DNA from: Powellomyces hirtus
Taxonomy: Eukaryota > Chytridiomycota > Chytridiomycetes > Spizellomycetales > Powellomycetaceae
Assembly (NCBI GenBank): GCA_025526995.1
Contig: JAHLKG010000002.1
Location: 124,001 to 188,000 of the forward strand
Length of the DNA: 64,000 nt
Direction of reading: 5' to 3'
Shown here in pieces: positions 12,339 through 23,902 of the stretch. Position numbers and translations under genes: made by a program. The notes below the pieces were generated by a model, which saw only the letters and a list, made by a program, of their open reading frames with translations, ran no database searches and was not told where the DNA came from. Within the stretch, counting starts at the first letter, position 1, and every line of letters starts with the position of its first letter.

Positions 12339-13506
12339 ATGAAGTCCAGCACAGCCGCCAAGTATGCCACCGCCCACAGATCGCCAAAGGGACCCGGTGA
12401 CAGGCGTCCGACCGCCATGGACATCATCAGAGACGAAAATTTAATTGGGAAGCTCGCCGACAAGGTCATCCTCATTACTGGCGCGTCGTCGGGGATTGGG
12501 ATTGAGACGGCGCGAGCGCTGCACGCCACCGGTGCGCATTTATTTTTTGGCGTAAGAAACGTGAAACAGGGTGACAAAGTTGCAGCACAAATCCTGTCGG
12601 ATGGAGGAAGTGGGAAAATTGATGTTTTGGAGGTTCACTTGGATGATTTGGGGTCCGTCAGAAGATGCGCGGCGGAGTTTGCGAGGAGGAGCAAGCAACT
12701 GAATGTGTTCATTGCAAACGCAGGTAACATCACTGAATCATCAAGCATGACTCCTGAACCCTCTAGTTGAGTTACTTGTTTGGCAGGTGTCATGGCGTGC
12801 CCAGAGAGCAAAACAAAGGATGGCTATGAGATGCAATTTGCCACCAATCATCTCGGTCATTTTCTCTTTTTCCAATTGCTGAAGCCGATCCTGCTTGCAT
12901 CGTCAACCCCATTGTTCAACTCTCGTGTAGTTGTAGTATCATCAAACGGTCACCGCACAAGTCCAGTGATGTTTGACAACATCAATTTTGAGAACGGAGG
13001 CTACCACCCTCGTGCAGCGTATGGGCAGTCGAAGACAGCCAACATCCACTTTGCAAATGAGATTGAGCGGCGCTTTGGTTCTCGGGGACTTCACGCGACG
13101 TCACTGCACCCGGTAAGGGGAAAGTCAGCATAGACACATTGGAAATGCCGCGCCACTAAGCGTGTTCTCTCCTTTATTACAGGGCGGCATTGCAACACCA
13201 ATTCAACGCCACCTGGACTCCGCAGCTCTGAAAAAATGGGAGAGTCCCGAAATCCAAGCGTACTTCAAAAACCCCGCTCAAGGCGCGGCGACCACCGTTT
13301 GGGCTGCAGTCGGGAAAGAAAGGGAAGGGAAAGGCGGCGCGTATCTAGACAATCTAGAGGAGGTCTCGGTAGAAGATGTGGCTTTGGCTGGCAAGGGTGT
13401 CAACCACATCGGATTGCATTCCGGTTACGCTGCACATGCGTTTGACCAAGGTGCTGAACTCAAACTTTGGGATCTTTCCAATGAACTGGTTGGGTTTCTA
13501 GAGTAG
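12339..13506 (+). CDS. short-chain dehydrogenase/reductase (SDR)
   Basis: Three exons (12339-12723, 12787-13112, 13183-13506) give 344 residues. Hallmarks are the nucleotide-binding TGASSGIG, the NAG motif split by intron 1 (IANAG|GVMAC), the catalytic YGQSK and the Ser-rich strand VVVVSSNGHRT. LNVFIANAG and NHLGHFLFFQLL are typical of the WWOX/retinol-dehydrogenase-like branch; the substrate cannot be told. The start is uncertain: MKSSTAAK (12339) is chosen, but M at 12324 or 12417 would also keep the Rossmann fold. The frame stays open up to 12075, next to the transposon, so the real 5' end may have been changed by that insertion. Confidence 0.88.
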
Positions 13507-14046
13507 CCACACAATATGACATACGCAATTTGACGCAATATGCGTGCAGGAATTACTGCTCTAGTTCCGAATAGTACATGGCGATTGAGCAGTTTCTGCG
13601 CTCATGTACACGTGTGGAACTCTTTTACGCGATTGATGCCACGACGTTCACCGAAGCATCGGGGTGCTATGTCGTCAGCGGCCAGCGAGAAACGCGGCGC
13701 TGCGTGTGCGCACCAAAGCGCGTGTATATCCACGCGAACCGAAGAACGTGGAGAGAAGACCCAGTGGTAGAAGTACAATGTGTAAACCCCGACATGTACG
13801 GAGCTGCGCACGTCAATTACCGACATGTGGGCAAGTTTTCATCATCATGACCACAGCAGCAACTGCTCCGTCCTTCACATGGCATTATTGTCTTCCAAAA
13901 TTCTATATAATTCGTCTGGTTCGCGAAAGTCCTTCCATCTTATCGCAGAACTCACATTTCTCATTATACGAATCCGTGCCCGTGACACTCTCTCCCCTAT
14001 CCCACTATTGCTTGCACTTCCGTCAGCAAATTGACTCGTCGCATCC
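13507..14046. other. intergenic stretch, no gene seen
   Basis: Overlapping short ORFs occur in three frames (for example 13578-13850), but none has domain signals. A TATATAA motif near 13910 could serve the small ORF starting at 14047. Confidence 0.45.
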
Positions 14047-14448
14047 ATGTTCCCCTTCAGCAACTCTCTCAAGAGGCTCTCCATCAAGCGCAGCGAGAAC
14101 GAACCTAAACCTACAAAACAGCAGCAGCAACAACAGCGCCACCGCGGCTCACTCGACATGTCTCGCTTCTTCTCTACCTGGCCTATCGCCGGAATGGGCG
14201 GTGGCGTCGCGACCCGGCAAGAACCAGAGTTGCGACGCGCAAAGACTTGCAGAGAATCAACGCCCTCATCCTTGAAGCCATCAACATCAACGCCATCATT
14301 GCCAATGCCACCACAACTACGCTTCAGCCGCTTCGACGAAAGCGTGCAGGAAAAGGATTTGCCCCCGCTCCCCACACCACCTCCGAAGCGTGCTTCTATA
14401 TTTCGACCAAGAAGGAGTTTGCAATGTTCGAGTCCTCCACGCGCATGA
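14047..14448 (+). CDS. hypothetical small basic protein
   Basis: A 133-codon ORF (MFPFSNSLKRLSIKRSENEP...) with a six-Gln run, many Ser and Pro, and PPLPTPPPKRASIF near the end. No domain is recognised and the protein looks disordered. Another ORF (14247-14495) overlaps it in a different frame and could be the true one or a second exon. TATA-like sequence upstream and A/T-rich sequence after 14570 suit a short transcript. Existence as a protein gene is uncertain. Confidence 0.35.
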   Translation: MFPFSNSLKRLSIKRSENEPKPTKQQQQQQRHRGSLDMSRFFSTWPIAGMGGGVATRQEPELRRAKTCRESTPSSLKPSTSTPSLPMPPQLRFSRFDESVQEKDLPPLPTPPPKRASIFRPRRSLQCSSPPRA

Positions 14449-15643
14449 TCTGCTGTCACGGCAGACCCGAGCGCCTGGTCCTCCTTGACGTTTGAAAACA
14501 GACCCTACCCTCGAGCAAATAGGCGACTGTTCTACTACTCGTGTTGCGCATGAAATCCCTCATCTTACCCTACTGTTTCTGTAAATAGTCTGCATCTGAA
14601 CATTTTGTACATATAGACATTTGACCTCATAAGACGCATAAATACCAAGATCTAATATAGTAATAAATAGTCGTTTGCTGTTACTGTTTCTGTTGCTGCT
14701 GTCTGCCGTTTTTTTGTTCATGCCGTTTGCTTCGAGTCATAGAGCTCGGTGGTCTCATCCAAGCACTGTTGCTTGCCCGTGAGCGCCATCATCCCAGGTA
14801 AGGGCCAAGCTCACATTACGGAACGGCCTAAACGTGATCGTGAATTTCTTCGTTGCTCTATCGTATTTTGACCATAGGCTTTGAGGACCCGCGGGGATCC
14901 TGAGATCGACGAGGTGGCGGGACAAGCTTTCTGATGATTGGAAGAGATGCAAGTACCGTTGGTTATGCCCATGTTCCTACAACATCGCATTCCATCAGGC
15001 CATAAAGAGCTGAGAAGCAGAAAGCACCTTAATGCTTGGCATAACGGTTGGCATATCATTTCAATGATACTCCGTAAGGAAAACAGGATGAGTTTCGTGA
15101 CGAGAAGAGGATCAACTAGGACGACCGTTCCAGAAAGACAACCAAGCGCTACAAAAGCTGTTTCGTGTTGACAACACGGCGACAACATTTCTTTGGTGGG
15201 TTCTTGCGGCCCATCAGTGCTAGCATGAGCGGCCATACTCATGCTCTCTGGGAACCTCCGCCAAGGCTGTGACATCAATGTTATTGTTAGGGTTTTAACC
15301 ATTAAAGAATATGGCCTCCAAGGCAAGTAAATCCCTTGCCCTTTCGGCCAAGTCCGCTGGCTCATGCGGCCCTCAGGGGGTAATCGGGGAAAGTGCCCCG
15401 CATTCAACCAGGACAACCTTCAGTGAGTGACTTGCCGCAGAGCTGACGCTGTGCCATTGTCACTCCGGACTTACATGCTCACATCGTAGCCGCTTTGGCA
15501 GTCAACCACAGGGGGCGTCAGGTACTTTATGGAACATTCCTTAACTCTCCTGGATATGAAAATGATCCTTTGTAGACACGTGACCTGAGAGAAGGCTGGA
15601 AACTTTTTGGCGCACGCTTTCAACCTTCGCTTTCAGTTTCCGG
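14449..15643. other. intergenic stretch, unclear minus-strand ORFs
   Basis: About 1.2 kb without a convincing gene. Minus-strand ORFs at 14755-14952 and 14811-15416 overlap in different frames. The shorter one reads KFTITFRPFRNVSLALTWDD, which is protein-like, so an unseen spliced gene cannot be excluded. No family is recognised. Confidence 0.4.
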
Positions 15644-16721
15644 ATGAATTCCAATTCCCATAAATTCAACGGAACAATGTCACAAAAACGTCCACCCACA
15701 TCAACCGAGCCCGGACCGGCCTCAAAGAAAGCTCGAGGCAGTACCATAATACCTACTCCCACTGACCCGACGTCCTCCACATCCTCCACCCCAATCAAAA
15801 AAGCTCGCAAAGGGCCGCACATCAACCCGCTCGCCAAGAAATACGGACACCACGCGCGGAAACAAGTCAGTGGCGCCAAGGACGGTGGAGACGGAGAAGA
15901 CGGTTCTGGTGCTGCGGGAGAGTCTTTGGCGAAACTGCGGAAATCGCTGCGGGATGCGCAACGGATTCTGCGCCGACCCACCATCCCCGCGACGCTGCAG
16001 GTGGATTTGGAGCGGAGAATCAAGGCGATTATGTTGAAGATTGCGGAGAGGGAGCGGAAAGATAAGGAGGATGCACTGTGGGTCAAGTACAAGTATTTGC
16101 GGTTTGTTGGTATGTACGGAACGCCTCGTTTTCTATCACTGTCCTTTTCTCAGACGTTTTTTGTTGTCCACAGAACAAAAAAAGATCCAACGCCGTCTCA
16201 ATACACTCCGCACCACCCTCGACTCCACACCCGCGTCGGAACCCGCGCACGAGAAGATCTCTGCCGCCATCCACGTCCAAACAGTCAACCTCGCGTACGC
16301 CAAGCGGTTTCCGCGCGACATGAAGTACATTGCGTTGTTTCCGAAAGACTCGGATGACAGCAGTGTCGGCAACGACAAGCCGCCGAGCGATGACACGCGT
16401 CGACGGATCTGGAACGCTGTCGAGCGGTGTGTGTTGCGGGGAGATGCGGACGGGTTCGTGCTGCGAGAGAAGGATTTGGATGGTGGTGTTAGGGCGGGCA
16501 GCACCGAGGCGGAAAGTGATGAAGACGGACCGCTACAGCCTGAGGGAGGAGATGACTTCTTCTTAGCAGGGGATGACGACGACGAGGAGGATACTAAGCC
16601 GAACACTGAGCAAGGAGATGACGATCAGGCGGAAGGGAGAGAAGAGGAGATTGAGCAACCGGTAGTTGAGAACCGCGCGCAGAGACGGAAGCGTTTGCGG
16701 GAGGAGGGCGTCAAAGCTTAA
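15644..16721 (+). CDS. EFG1: rRNA-processing protein EFG1
   Basis: Two exons. Exon 1 starts at 15644 (or the in-frame ATG at 15677, MSQKRPP) with a Ser/Thr/Pro-rich basic N-terminus, then the conserved core LAKLRKSLRDAQRILRRP...VDLERRIKAI...KYKYLRFV. A short intron (GTATGTACG...CCACAG) leads to EQKKIQRRLNTLRTTL, AYAKRFPRDMKYIALFPKDS, a very acidic Asp/Glu stretch and a basic end (NRAQRRKRLREEGVKA). Coiled-coil core plus FPKD segment is the EFG1 family pattern. In yeast Efg1 is a nucleolar factor for 18S rRNA maturation in the 90S pre-ribosome. Assignment rests on the core motif and layout. Confidence 0.85.
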
Positions 16722-17024
16722 CAAGCCAGGTTGGCTCGAGTGCAAACTCGGAATCCCCTCCACCTTTTATCTAGACTATACGATCGCTTCCGCTCCTGAC
16801 ATAGCCAAGTTTCAACTGGGAATCTGCTGTACATACTATAAACGAGCATGAGACATATGAACATCATTTCTTCGAAATTACTTTGTTATATATGTACAAG
16901 TAGATTGTGTGCATCTGTTCCGATTTTCCTGTGCTTGGCACACACATGGTCGCAGACGCGCGGCGCATGGCGGCAGACGAGGTATTCATGATCGAGGAGA
17001 TGGAAGACAAGACGCATGCAAATA
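16722..17024. other. convergent 3' regions of EFG1 and GPC1
   Basis: No coding signal. The two genes end toward each other; ATATATG-rich sequence near 16885-16895 may be part of a poly(A) region. Confidence 0.5.
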
Positions 17025-18752
17025 TCATATGTCCTTTTCCTTCGGCGTTAAGACTCCATTGACCAATGGTTGCTGTTCAGGGACGACGCCATCCTTCTTG
17101 TCCTCCGCCCTAGCTGCGGCGTCTTTTCTCCCAACGCCCTCCAGCTCTTTCTCCAACGCAACGAGTTCCTCAATATATCGTCGGGAAAACACCTCGAAAT
17201 AGTAGTTGGCACCGTTCCAGGTGGCAAAGCCGAGAGATATGACGAGAGCTGCGCCGTGGAGATACTTGTAGTGGTAGAAGGCGTAGGTGACGCTGACGGT
17301 GAGGACCGTGTACAGCCACTGGATGAACATGAACATGGCGGGCTGGTAAGCCTTGGGAACGCGCTTGACGGCTTTGGACATCGCGGACTTTGGGTTGCCG
17401 AGCATCCACGTCGTTGAAGTTGCGTATCCAGATGCAATCTTGTCGGCGCGCATTGTCTACAGACACGCCAAAGAGCGAAGATATTGTGTTAGACTTGAGG
17501 GTGTTTCTCGGGGATATAGGTGTGAACGCGCAAGAAAGCGATATGTGCGTCAACTTACCCAAACAAATGTCCAATACACAGCCTGCCAGAACAGGTACAT
17601 GGCGAGCGATACGGCCGTCAGCTGCATGAAGGAGACGTCTGGTGGATCGGATGACAGTGCGAGCAAATGGGGCGGAAAGATCCAACTTGGAGTGGTTGTG
17701 TTCTTGTTCACGACCCATCTGAGCGCAAACAAGGTCAAAGGCGGGTCGAAATGGATAAGCAGGGAAGTCAATTTGTCCAATGAATGGAAAACTAAACTAT
17801 TTTTCCAAGCGGCGATTGCTATCAAGACCGGGCCTGTTGATAAACCCCTGAGGTGCAGATTTTGATGGGAAATCGTAAATTTTGCTTCATTCTGACCCGG
17901 AAAACGCAGTTTTACATCCTCTCTAACTCTGGACCTACCACGTAGCACAGAACAGATTAGAGTGAGCGCCGGGGAGCAAGATGAGGAGGATGAGCAAGGC
18001 GTTGACCTAAGGTGCGAGAAAAAACGAGGGATGTTGTGAATCAGCCACAGCGCAACAGAGAGGAAGCGTTATGCCTTCGACAAAGAAACTCTCAGCTGAC
18101 ATTATCATGCAGGGTCATGAGCATGCGTGACGTTTAAACCTACGTAATAACACATGTCGAACATAAAGTAATGGAACCGTTTCCGTCGATACAAAACGAG
18201 TCGCGTTGGAAGCAAGATTGCTATCTTCAGAATGTAGAACGCAGGGAGCGCAGTTGGTAGCATTCCAAGCAAGACGGCCGTGACCCACATATTCGTAACG
18301 CCCAACACAAACGCAAACTTGTCGCGGTTCTTCACCGCCGCAGGGGTGCGCTGATTGGACATGATACGCAGCTGGGTATGTATGAGGCGCTGCTGTGCCG
18401 CAAGCAGTCTGGATTTCACATGCCGTCCGACAGGAGTCTCTTCGATCTTAGACCGCTGGGCGCGGAACGCAAGGGATAACAGTGACGTCCAGTCCGAGCC
18501 CACGAGGTCGAATGCTGAGAGCGAGCTGAAATCAAGGTCGAGGTCGAGCGACTCCAGTGCTGCTGTGGGACTACTGGATGGCGGAACCTCTTTTGTAATT
18601 ACATTCGGCGTTCCGCCGCGTTGTGGAGATCCCGCCGGCGATGAGGTTATGCTGGAAGTTGGAGAGGCGGAGTACGAGTCCGAGGAAGAGGATGGTATGT
18701 GGAGGTTGGGCAAGGCGTTTGCAGTGGCATCCTCCGACAATGGATGTGTCAT
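17025..18752 (-). CDS. GPC1: Glycerophosphocholine acyltransferase GPC1 (DUF2838 membrane protein)
   Basis: Exon 1 (from ATG 18752, MTHPLSEDATANALPNLHIP) has a ~100-residue Ser/Pro-rich cytosolic start, a helix with SRLLAAQQRLIHTQLRIMSN and membrane segments (FAFVLGVTNMWVTAVLLGML). The next exons give FHYFMFDMCYYV, NALLILLILLPGA and the family signature AWKNSLVFHSLDKLTSLLIH, followed by PPLTLFALRW. The last exon gives PAMFMFIQWLYTVLTVSVTY and a soluble tail ending PKEKDI. Several TM helices with these motifs match yeast Gpc1, which re-acylates glycerophosphocholine to lyso-PC with acyl-CoA, probably at the ER. The acyl-CoA-binding protein gene lies next door, though proximity proves no link. 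Confidence 0.88.
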
Positions 18753-19374
18753 GATGCTGGAAAGAAACCGAGGGTCAGTAGGATGTTCAAACTTGAATAT
18801 GAACCTCAACCAAGGAGAGTTTACCAGAGTCAGTCGGTGAACTACTACCGCGCGCGATTCTTCGTGGGCCTCGAATCAACCGATCTGGGGAAGTCTTCTA
18901 TGAACTTTGGAATAGCGAGAGTAGTGATTGCAAAAAGAAGTTTGCGATTGACACCGAAATTTCAACATCGATGGTCGGTGAGAAAAACGTTAGGGGTCAG
19001 GGGAAGGAGGGCGCAGCGAGACGTCATCGCCAACACGGCTAGCGGCGCGTCAGCCTGAACTCAATATGATGGCACGTGGACCCATTTGCAGCTAATTTAT
19101 GGCCGCAGAAGGGCAAGTGGTCAGCGACTCATCAGCGGTACGGGACAGAAGGGGCTTCCTCATCAATGCTATGACCGCATTAGGATGTAAGTAATGCAAT
19201 GTATATCAGGTCAGTGACAAGCGCATTCAAGATATTCTGACCGTCACCGCCTAAACTGTCAAGCGTGCATATGAAACGCTTGCATTCAAAAGGGTAATGT
19301 ACTGTAATGTACTGAAATGAAGGCCTAGATACAAAGATAGAGGAAGCGCTATAAAACAGCTACCGGTAGGACTT
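18753..19374. other. intergenic, GPC1 upstream region and ACBP 3' end
   Basis: No gene is seen. A short direct repeat TAATGTACTG occurs twice at about 19292-19312. The stretch serves as promoter of GPC1 and 3' flank of the acyl-CoA-binding protein gene. Confidence 0.5.
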
Positions 19375-19894
19375 CTACTGCTTGGTCTGGAGCTCCTTGA
19401 CAAGAGCAATGTATTTGGTTTGGGCCTCCTCCTTGGAAGTACCTAACAAATTCGGAAATAGGGAAGTAAGAAACAGATCGCGCAACGTAACAGCACACTT
19501 TCAGATGTCATACCCTTCAGCTTGTTCCAGGCATCCCACTTGGCCTTTCCTTGGAGGTCGAACATACCGGGCTTGGCTGGAAACACATGAAAAATTCAAG
19601 TGTCAATTGCCAGATCGCGTGGCCCATCTTGGTGGTAACAACCGAAGCGATGGGTTTTACTTACTGGTCTCGTTGTCACCAACAATGGACTGCTTGAACA
19701 GACTGTACAGCTGGAGGAGCTCGTCGTTGGTGGGTTTGTACACGAGGTTCTTGACATCGGCAGCGGCCTGGATAAACTCAGCCTTTGGAAAGAAACAAAA
19801 CCACAGAGGTTAATGACGATGGCACTTCACTTGAAGACCAGTTCATAGCCCTAGATGCTTCACATACGTTTCCGGTGGATGCGGGGTCAGACAT
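19375..19894 (-). CDS. ACB1: Acyl-CoA-binding protein (ACBP)
   Basis: Four small exons give a protein of about 90 residues: MSDPASTGN | [20 protein letters not shown]...[15 protein letters not shown] | [20 protein letters not shown] | [20 protein letters not shown]. The core matches the four-helix ACBP fold with the acyl-CoA contacts (YKPTND...LYSLFKQ; KAKWDAW). Length is normal for a free cytosolic ACBP. It shuttles long-chain acyl-CoA between synthesis, elongation and acyltransferases. Stop TAG at 19375; start ATG at 19894 is set by the first splice. There are no oddities. Confidence 0.95.
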
Positions 19895-20368
19895 GTTGTG
19901 CGTTTGTTGTATTTTATTTGAAATGTCAGTTGGGAATTAGATGCGATGGTGGGCTTCTCTCACAGCCCACTGCATGATGATATGAAAGGGTGCGTGACTT
20001 GTATTGGTTGTGGACCGATTGGTTGGGTTCACGCCAAAGCATCCAGTTAAATCACATTCGAATGCAACCAAAGCGCGCAGACTGGGAGGCGGAGTTTGGG
20101 AAATTGGAATTCCATTCTCCCCTACTTCCATTCAGACTAAATAAAGATTGAGCAAGGCTTGATTGAAGTGACGCATGGCAGTAATATGGGCTTGGAAACG
20201 GTGTTGAGAACTTCACAAACAAGTGGGAGGTTGAGAACGAGATGGGGAGAGGGCAGGGTATATATGTATTGTTTGGCATGAAACTTCGATTGGTTGTGGA
20301 TGGGTGTGTAGTAGCGTGGACGACGGGATAATGTAGAAAACAAGTGATCAACACAAAAGTACTTTCTT
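19895..20368. other. intergenic, ACBP promoter side
   Basis: No coding signal. The stretch holds the ACBP promoter and the cyclin 3' UTR. Confidence 0.5.
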
Positions 20369-21402
20369 TCAGTACACTGGCTGGGGATATCCGGTCACCG
20401 ATGTCGCCGTAGCGGCGGAGGCGCTTGCGAGCATTGTCTTTTGAGCTGCAGCAGCGGCCGAAGCAGAGCTGAGGCTCGCACGGACAGCTTCGATGGTGGC
20501 TGGATCTAGCGGCTGTTGCTGTAGTTCCCGCTGTTGATGTTGTGATTGTGGGTGCTGTTGTTGATGTGATTGTTGCGGTTGTTGGTGTTGCTGCGGAAGC
20601 GAACTTGGCGCATGCAACGCCAAAGTACGTATTGGCGGAGGAAGAGGGCGCGGAGCTGGTGTTGAATGTGATTGGTGAGTGTGCTGTCGTGGAATGGGAT
20701 ACGCCAAGAATTCCGCAGCTTGAGCAACGCAATTCTGGCACGTCCGTGGCGTTGAGAGAGAAGGTGGCGGGATTGCGCGTGCCTGAGAATTTGGGGAAGG
20801 CACGCTGGAGGCAGGGACAGTAATCACGACAGCAGAGTTGGAGTCCACCAACGCCATCAGAACCGCTGGATCTGTAGCAAGCTCAAAATCCAAAAGGAAG
20901 AGCAGCTGTCGCTCCATGAGATTTATCTCTGGCAACGAGAAGAGTCTCGAGTTTGCCGCCCAAACTCTGTTCCGGACAGGTCCATCGTGCAAGTACTTTG
21001 TTGCAATAAGCAGAGCAGCAAGGACGATGCGGTGCAGGGAGCAGGCGAGTCCACGCGCAGTTGAAGGCAGTTTGTGTTCGAGGCGTGTGAGGTAGCTCGT
21101 GGCCAGCAGAACCATGGCGGGAGTGACTGCCTTCGTTCGCCGGATCACATCTCGCATGAAGGGCGCAAGGCCCGGGAGGGGAGTGCTGTTGGGAGCTGCG
21201 GGTGCACATACGATAACGCTCTTTGACGTACGAACAAGAAGCTCTGAGAACGGAAACAATGCGTTAGACTACGGGTGAAGACAGACGGCAGAGACGGCGA
21301 ATTCGTGCGCATAGATGGACGTCAAAACTTACCGAGGTGAGGTTCAGTCACAGCACCGCTGCAGGCGGCTCGAAGGAGGGATTGTTTGCAACACGAAGCC
21401 AT
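20369..21402 (-). CDS. PCL-type (Pho85-like) cyclin
   Basis: Two exons (21402-21333 and 21243-20369) give 314 residues, starting MASCCKQSLLRAACSGAV. The cyclin box spans about residues 40-145: PFMRDVIRRTKAVTPAMVLL, ATSYLTRLEH, LHRIVLAALLIATKYLHDG and INLMERQLLFLLDFEL, the pattern of G1-type PCL cyclins that bind a Pho85/CDK5-like kinase. The C-terminal half is low-complexity, Pro- then Gln/His-rich. Start choice is fixed by the splice G|GTAAGT...CTCAG|AGCTTC, which keeps frame into ELLVRTSKSV. The partner kinase and cell-cycle role are inferred from the family. Confidence 0.88.
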
Positions 21403-23902
21403 TGACGGGAGCGGAAAGCACTGTTCGATGCGAAAGGGTGCGGTTGAGTAGAGCAGCTACTGCGGATACTGAACCTGACAGAAATAGGCGGGTGGCTCTC
21501 GAGGGATATGTATGTATATCGTAGTCGTTGGGAGCGGGGGGAGGGGGGGGGGGGGGGGGGGGGGAGATGAAGCGTCTTATAGTCTTTTAGGAGCAGCGGA
21601 GACCGGCGACCACCATAAATAATTAGCCTAGACTTGTGTCTTTGCGAGAGCTTCTGGGCCCCCCTTTGGATGATTTTAGCTGCGGACGTCAGTTGAGGAT
21701 AAGGTGCGTGTCAAACACAAAGAATGGACCGAAACGCGCGCGTGGAGGCCGGTAGGGCCAAATCGCCGTTTTGAGAGGAGAGAGGCCGTGAGTTTACAAC
21801 TACGTCGTCAGCCAGCTGATGTCCGCGCGACAGACTTGGAATTGATGTAATTTATTCAGGAATTGATTGCTTGATGTGATGAAGCGGGCGTGGCTGCGGA
21901 TGCTGATGCTGATTCTCGGCAGATGATTCGAATTGGGATTGGGCCACGAAGGGAGGGAAGGGAAGGGTGACGTGGCGGAAGGGGGTGGTGGGAGATTGAT
22001 TGCACGAGGGAAGGTTATTTGAGCGCCGGTCAAAAGGGATCGAGATTGCCTGTCTGGCACAGTCAGGACTACAAGTTATGATAGTTGGCGAAGGGAAGGG
22101 AAAGGAAGGGAGGCAGGGCGGAGATAATGATAAATAAGTAATAGAGTCTTCAACCGCACAGCCCTCCCTCCCTTCGCTCCCTCGTGCGAATAATATACTC
22201 AGAGTATCGATATAGTGAGAATGGATGAAATGAACGTGCGGTGCGGTGCGGTGCGTGCGATGGGCCGTGTGATGAACTTGACCCTTCCCCTTTGCGCGTG
22301 CAAGTCATCTGCCAGTGCCTGACCGGCTTTGGCCCCCTACGTGCTGCGACTGCCCCGCATCTTCGGTACCCGCCAAACAAGATCAGGAGCAGTCCGCGGG
22401 GCTTCAGAGTCCCGGGAGTACGCTGGCGACCAAGCGCCGGGAATGCGGTATCCATCGGGTAGATTCGATTTCAAGCTTGTGAAACTCGGAAGTTCTCGAA
22501 TCTCAAGTTCTGGGCCGTTCTGGCCAGGGCAGGTGGGCCGTGGGGCATCGGAATCTGGGAAGAGTAAAATTTGCCCGAAATGCCGGTCACGTTTGACCGC
22601 CATGGGTCTGCGCATTTTGGCTGTTTGTGGCGATTGATCACCGTGAGGATGGATGGGCTTAGTATCGATAGTCCGACAGTATGCCTGCTATGACTGGGCC
22701 CCACAACGCGTGAGGGTGTGACCTTTCTGGAGCCCGTGTGCCTCCGATCCTGCAATTCTGATTTCAGAAAAGTCCCCAACTTTTTTTGCTCGCATTGCCA
22801 GTCAAAAAGCCAAAACGGCAAGTCACCGGCAATCTCACATGCAAATTTTCCGCAGTTGGCACATTTGACAAGTTTTGTGGTCCAAGCCTTGTCCAAAGGG
22901 AACAATTGGCTACGGGGACTTCGGCGCTCCGCACACTGGCAGTTGTGCTTGATCGCCAGCGAGGCAGGAAGGGCGGGGAAGAGTACGCATAGCAGAGGGA
23001 CGCAAAGGGCGACGGATGTGGTCGGGTTAGTATGTACTCCGGTGGGCCAAGGAATAGATCACATCGGCAAAGATCAGCAACGAACTGTACTCTGCCGGGA
23101 CGGATGAATGCTGCTTGAGAATTGATGTGCATGCGGCAGTCAAGGGAGATGATGGCCACGGTAGTGTTGTCCGCCCCGCATGAGGGAGACGGCCGGCATA
23201 TAATCACACATCGTTACTGGCGCAAACTTAAAAGGGGTTGGATGGCAGGGATTGCGTGGCAAATGAGAACTAAGCTGGAAGTTTGATAGTAAACCCATCG
23301 ACAAAGTTTATAAACCAAAATGGGTAGCGCTTCCCAAATGGCGCGGCATCTAATATTCCGCATAAACGATCAGCCTTTGAATCCATGCGTTACAAATGGA
23401 CCGCCGCCCATGAACCACCTCCGTGCTCTCTGAGAACCCGCCGCGTGCACATGGAATTTGTTCCTCTGCAGCTCAAGAGCCCTCAACGGTCTTCAATATC
23501 AAGCCCATCCAAAACCTCAATATACTTCATCTTCGTGATATCCACCCATCATTTTGATCATATACCTCAGAATCCTCTCCTGGAACTTGCGATTCCTTCA
23601 GCATGGACAAACATCCATATTCCGGCCTGAGGTCCTCATCTTTAAGCTATTCATGTCCGTCTTAATAAGCTGGATAAATACATCATTGCTTTTAGCTCAT
23701 CAAACATACAATTGGACGTACCACCCTATCCGTGTGTCGACAACATCTGACAGTAATTTGACGGGCTGCGCATGCTTTGGTAAGCCTAGCGGCGCAGCCA
23801 CGGGGGCGTTCTGCCCTCGACCCTCTTCCTCACCTTTTCACCTTCTCGTTTTCCAGTGTACATTGCAACAAAGCATACGAACCACGAGGTCCAAGCAAAT
23901 AA
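21403..23902. other. 2.5-kb gene-free divergent spacer
   Basis: This separates the start codons of the cyclin and RPC6 genes. No ORF here has domain features. It holds a 22-G homopolymer, purine-rich tracts (GGGAAGGGAAAGGAAGGGAG near 22092) and a GTGCG repeat (about 22236-22258). It is by far the longest empty region in the window and may hold long 5' UTRs, regulatory elements or an unseen non-coding RNA. Confidence 0.55.
21543..21564 (+). repeat. G homopolymer, 22 nt
   Basis: An uninterrupted run of 22 G in the upstream region of the cyclin gene, close to a further G-rich tract at 21532-21540. It could form a quadruplex; its length is also likely to vary or be misread. Confidence 0.9.

Noticed and set aside
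14811..15416. 201-codon minus-strand ORF
   Set aside because: Overlaps another minus-strand ORF in a different frame; Cys/Trp-rich composition looks accidental.
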